Assembly: GCF_000003855.2 (NCBI RefSeq)
Contig: NW_003101659.1
Coordinates: 399,475 to 463,474 of the forward strand
DNA: 64,000 nucleotides
Reading direction: 5' to 3'
DNA from: Blastomyces gilchristii SLH14081
Taxonomy: Eukaryota > Ascomycota > Eurotiomycetes > Onygenales > Ajellomycetaceae
The notes below the pieces were generated by a model. It was not told the origin of the DNA. It worked only from the letters and a program-made list of their open reading frames with translations, and made no database searches. The position numbers were made by a program, and so were the translations under genes. Positions 59,084-64,000 of the stretch are shown here, in pieces (position 1 is the stretch's first letter; each line of letters opens with the position of its first letter).

Positions 59084-61922
<2,839 letters not shown>

Positions 61923-64000
61923 GTTGGAACGATAGAAAATAAAGAACGCGGATGAAAGAAGGCTAGTGGAAAGAAGATTACGGGAGAGAGTAGGTAGATA
62001 ATAACGGAGAAGAGATAGGAGGTTGCTGTGAAGAGGTATCTATATGCTGTTCTGGGGGGTGTTGGAGAGGAAGAGGGTGGTGGTTGAGGAGGAGCAGATG
62101 ATGAGAAGAGATGAGCGAGGTGAAGTAATGCGGCTGGAGCTATGAGGAACTCGGAAGAAAGATACGACGATCCAGGCACCCGCACGGACAACACCAAGTC
62201 AGAAAGGCAACAGAACAACAACACACACACAGGCAGGTCTATTTGTTTTGTGGAATATTATATGAGAAATCCGGAGCTGAGGTCAACGACAAAATGGTGG
62301 CCAGAACGGAAGAACAGAAAAACAGACAGAAGAAGCCGGCGGAAGACAACTGAGATATTGCGTGTTGTCCTGTTGACTTGGGAGCTTGGTGGCAGGCTGC
62401 TTAGTCATGGTTGCCTCTGGAAAAATCCAGCGCCAGCCAATCAGATGCCGGCGTGGGAGTGGAAGCTGCTGGAACGCGCTAGAGCCAACGGGAAGTCACA
62501 TGATAGCATTACAAATCCAGTCGTCGCATTATATACCTAGGTACTGTCGGCCCTTCTACCAGTAGCCTACATATACATTAATTTTATTTCATTATTTATA
62601 ATAAAATCTTATATTTATTTCATTTATATGTGGTGTGCACCTGGGTGTGTGGAACAAGTGAATATATTCATGTCTGATTTTTCTAAGATGGGGGGGGCGT
62701 ACGCCCTCTGTTCTATACAAATAATAAAGGCGCAACCGAACGCGCCCTAACATGCAAGGAGCGATCGCGGGGCTACAATAGGAAAAGAAGATAATAGGGC
62801 CCTAAGTGTGGGAGGAAGAAGGAAGGAATGGGGCAGGGGGTGGAGCGGAAGGTTGGAGGGCGAAGCGGAGAATTAGAGGTGGAAAGCCAAGGCCTAAAAA
62901 CTATTTTCTGTGTTTTATTTTATTTTATTTTATAGTTAATTTGAAAGATTTTGATGATATTTTTTTCTTTTAAGCCCCTGGATTCATGGGGGCTCTCTCC
63001 ATTGTAGAAGGCAGAAGAGGTTCTCTTGCAAATCTAAAAGGTAAAAAGGATTCTCTTGCAATGGTGATATCGCGGGGCTCTCTCCATCTAGGAGGCAAAG
63101 GGGGTTCTCTCTCATGAAGCGCGATGTCCGGATCCCATTGCAGTGGTCTGGTTATCCAGTGTTTCTTCGTGATGAGCTGGTGACAGGCATTTGAAGAAGA
63201 AGTTCATAATGAAAGAAGTAGTTATTTTGAACAGATTATTTTTGCATGATATAATGCTTTGTAGAAGTGCAAAAGGGCCTCAATGGTTATGTTATGTAAG
63301 GACTGGGAGTCCCTTCGAGGTTATGGAACGATTGAGGATTGAAGATAATGGGAACATAAAGGAGGATATAACTCCGGTGGTTCCCACAACTTTGCCCGCT
63401 GCTCTGCTACATCTAGCTCTGCAGTCTCATGGTGAGGTTTTGGGTCTCACATTTTACAAGAGAAATCCTGAGGATTAAAAGTTCTCAGACAGATGTTATA
63501 GTCTCTAACTGTATATATCTATAATTGAATAATAATGACAAGTCTTTTTTAACTAATATTTATCTATGCCGAAGCTCAGTTATAAATGAATATTATAAAC
63601 AGAATTACTCTGCTTTTTTATTGATTTTTCAAGTAGATTGATTATCTGTTTAATTATCATCTACTCATTATAAATATCACGATTTTCAATTCTTATCAAA
63701 GAAAGCAGTTTGACTATCAGAGTATATTTTAAATCTCTTTATTTTTCATTTCAATTAACTTAAAAGCTTTCAAAATTGTCAGTATTTGGTACGTGGCGGA
63801 TAAGACCACGGAGTCGGCACGTTGAGGGTTGATTATATAAGGGGAGCTCGTTCGGGTGCTTTAGGCCTTGTCTACTCCGTAGTTACAAGGAGTGAGTAGA
63901 GTAGGCCCCTAGAATGCCAAGGCCAGCAGCCAGCAGGTTATATGGAACTTCCTCTGAGGTTTCCCCCCCCCCCACTCAGTGGCTTCCCACTCGGGATGCC
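61923..64000. other. right flank: cdc48 promoter, AT-rich repeats
   Basis: The first ~600 bp is the cdc48 promoter and leader. A TTTTA run lies near 62914-62932. An AT-rich tract (63.2-63.78 kb) contains a 95-codon frame (63191-63478) with no recognisable domain, which I do not call as a gene. A C-run lies near the end (63961-63972). Confidence 0.5.
62988..63117. repeat. imperfect direct repeat, GGGGCTCTCTCCAT units
   Basis: The block GGGGCTCTCTCCAT...TAGAAGGCAGAAGAGGTTCTCT (62988 onward) recurs as GGGGCTCTCTCCATCTAGGAGGCAAAGGGGGTTCTCT (about 63074 onward). Between them a shorter third copy keeps GGTAAAAAGGATTCTCTTGCAA. The copies sit at the border between GC-richer and AT-rich DNA. Confidence 0.7.

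Noticed and set aside
63191..63478. 95-codon plus-strand frame in AT-rich DNA
   Set aside because: No recognisable motif, no splice partners and unusual composition; could be a transposon remnant but nothing supports a gene.

Overview
The window is nuclear DNA of a filamentous ascomycete, most likely a eurotiomycete and plausibly Onygenales. Evidence: short GT-AG introns of about 50-125 bp, Aspergillus-like protein sequences (Cdc48, Nha1, Ste50, Mvp1, Spg1/Tem1), long low-complexity tails, and large AT- or pyrimidine-rich intergenic spaces. There is no operon structure, CRISPR array, rRNA or complete tRNA.

Layout. 1-5.6 kb: no gene supported. 5.6-7.7 kb (-): transglutaminase-fold protein with a proline-rich N-terminus, with a (GAA)24 tract upstream. 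10.1-11.4 kb (-): Spg1/Tem1 septation GTPase, head-to-head with an Rrb1/GRWD1 WD40 ribosome-assembly factor (12.2-13.9 kb, +). 15.3-15.9 kb (+): small unknown protein with an LRGG motif. 18.2-19.1 kb (-): APH/choline-kinase-like phosphotransferase interrupted by a 1-nt frameshift. 19.3-26.5 kb: gene-poor stretch holding a 16-bp tandem repeat, a candidate 227-bp MITE and many copies of TACGGAGTA. 26.6-30.3 kb (+): two-finger C2H2 transcription factor of the ADR1/AmdX type. 32.5-35.4 kb (-): Utp8-like nucleolar protein, head-to-head with Elg1 (35.9-39.7 kb, +). 40.3-42.9 kb (+): sorting nexin Mvp1. 45.0-48.4 kb (+): Nha1 Na+/H+ antiporter. 49.1-50.4 kb (-): decayed GDSL esterase. 51.7-53.4 kb (-): Ste50 adaptor. 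56.3-57.2 kb (+): unknown lysine- and serine-rich, probably nuclear protein. 59.1-61.9 kb (-): Cdc48. 62-64 kb: promoter and AT-rich repeats.

The genes are mostly conserved housekeeping functions (septation, ribosome biogenesis, PCNA unloading, endosomal sorting, ion homeostasis, MAPK signalling, protein segregation), not a cluster with a common pathway. Two head-to-head pairs each couple a ribosome-biogenesis gene to a cell-cycle or replication gene. Exon borders were assigned by hand from splice motifs and reading-frame continuity; every intact multi-exon model closes in frame. I found no convincing new biological system. The most unusual items are the two broken genes, the candidate MITE, and the dispersed TACGGAGTA motif bordering the tandem array.
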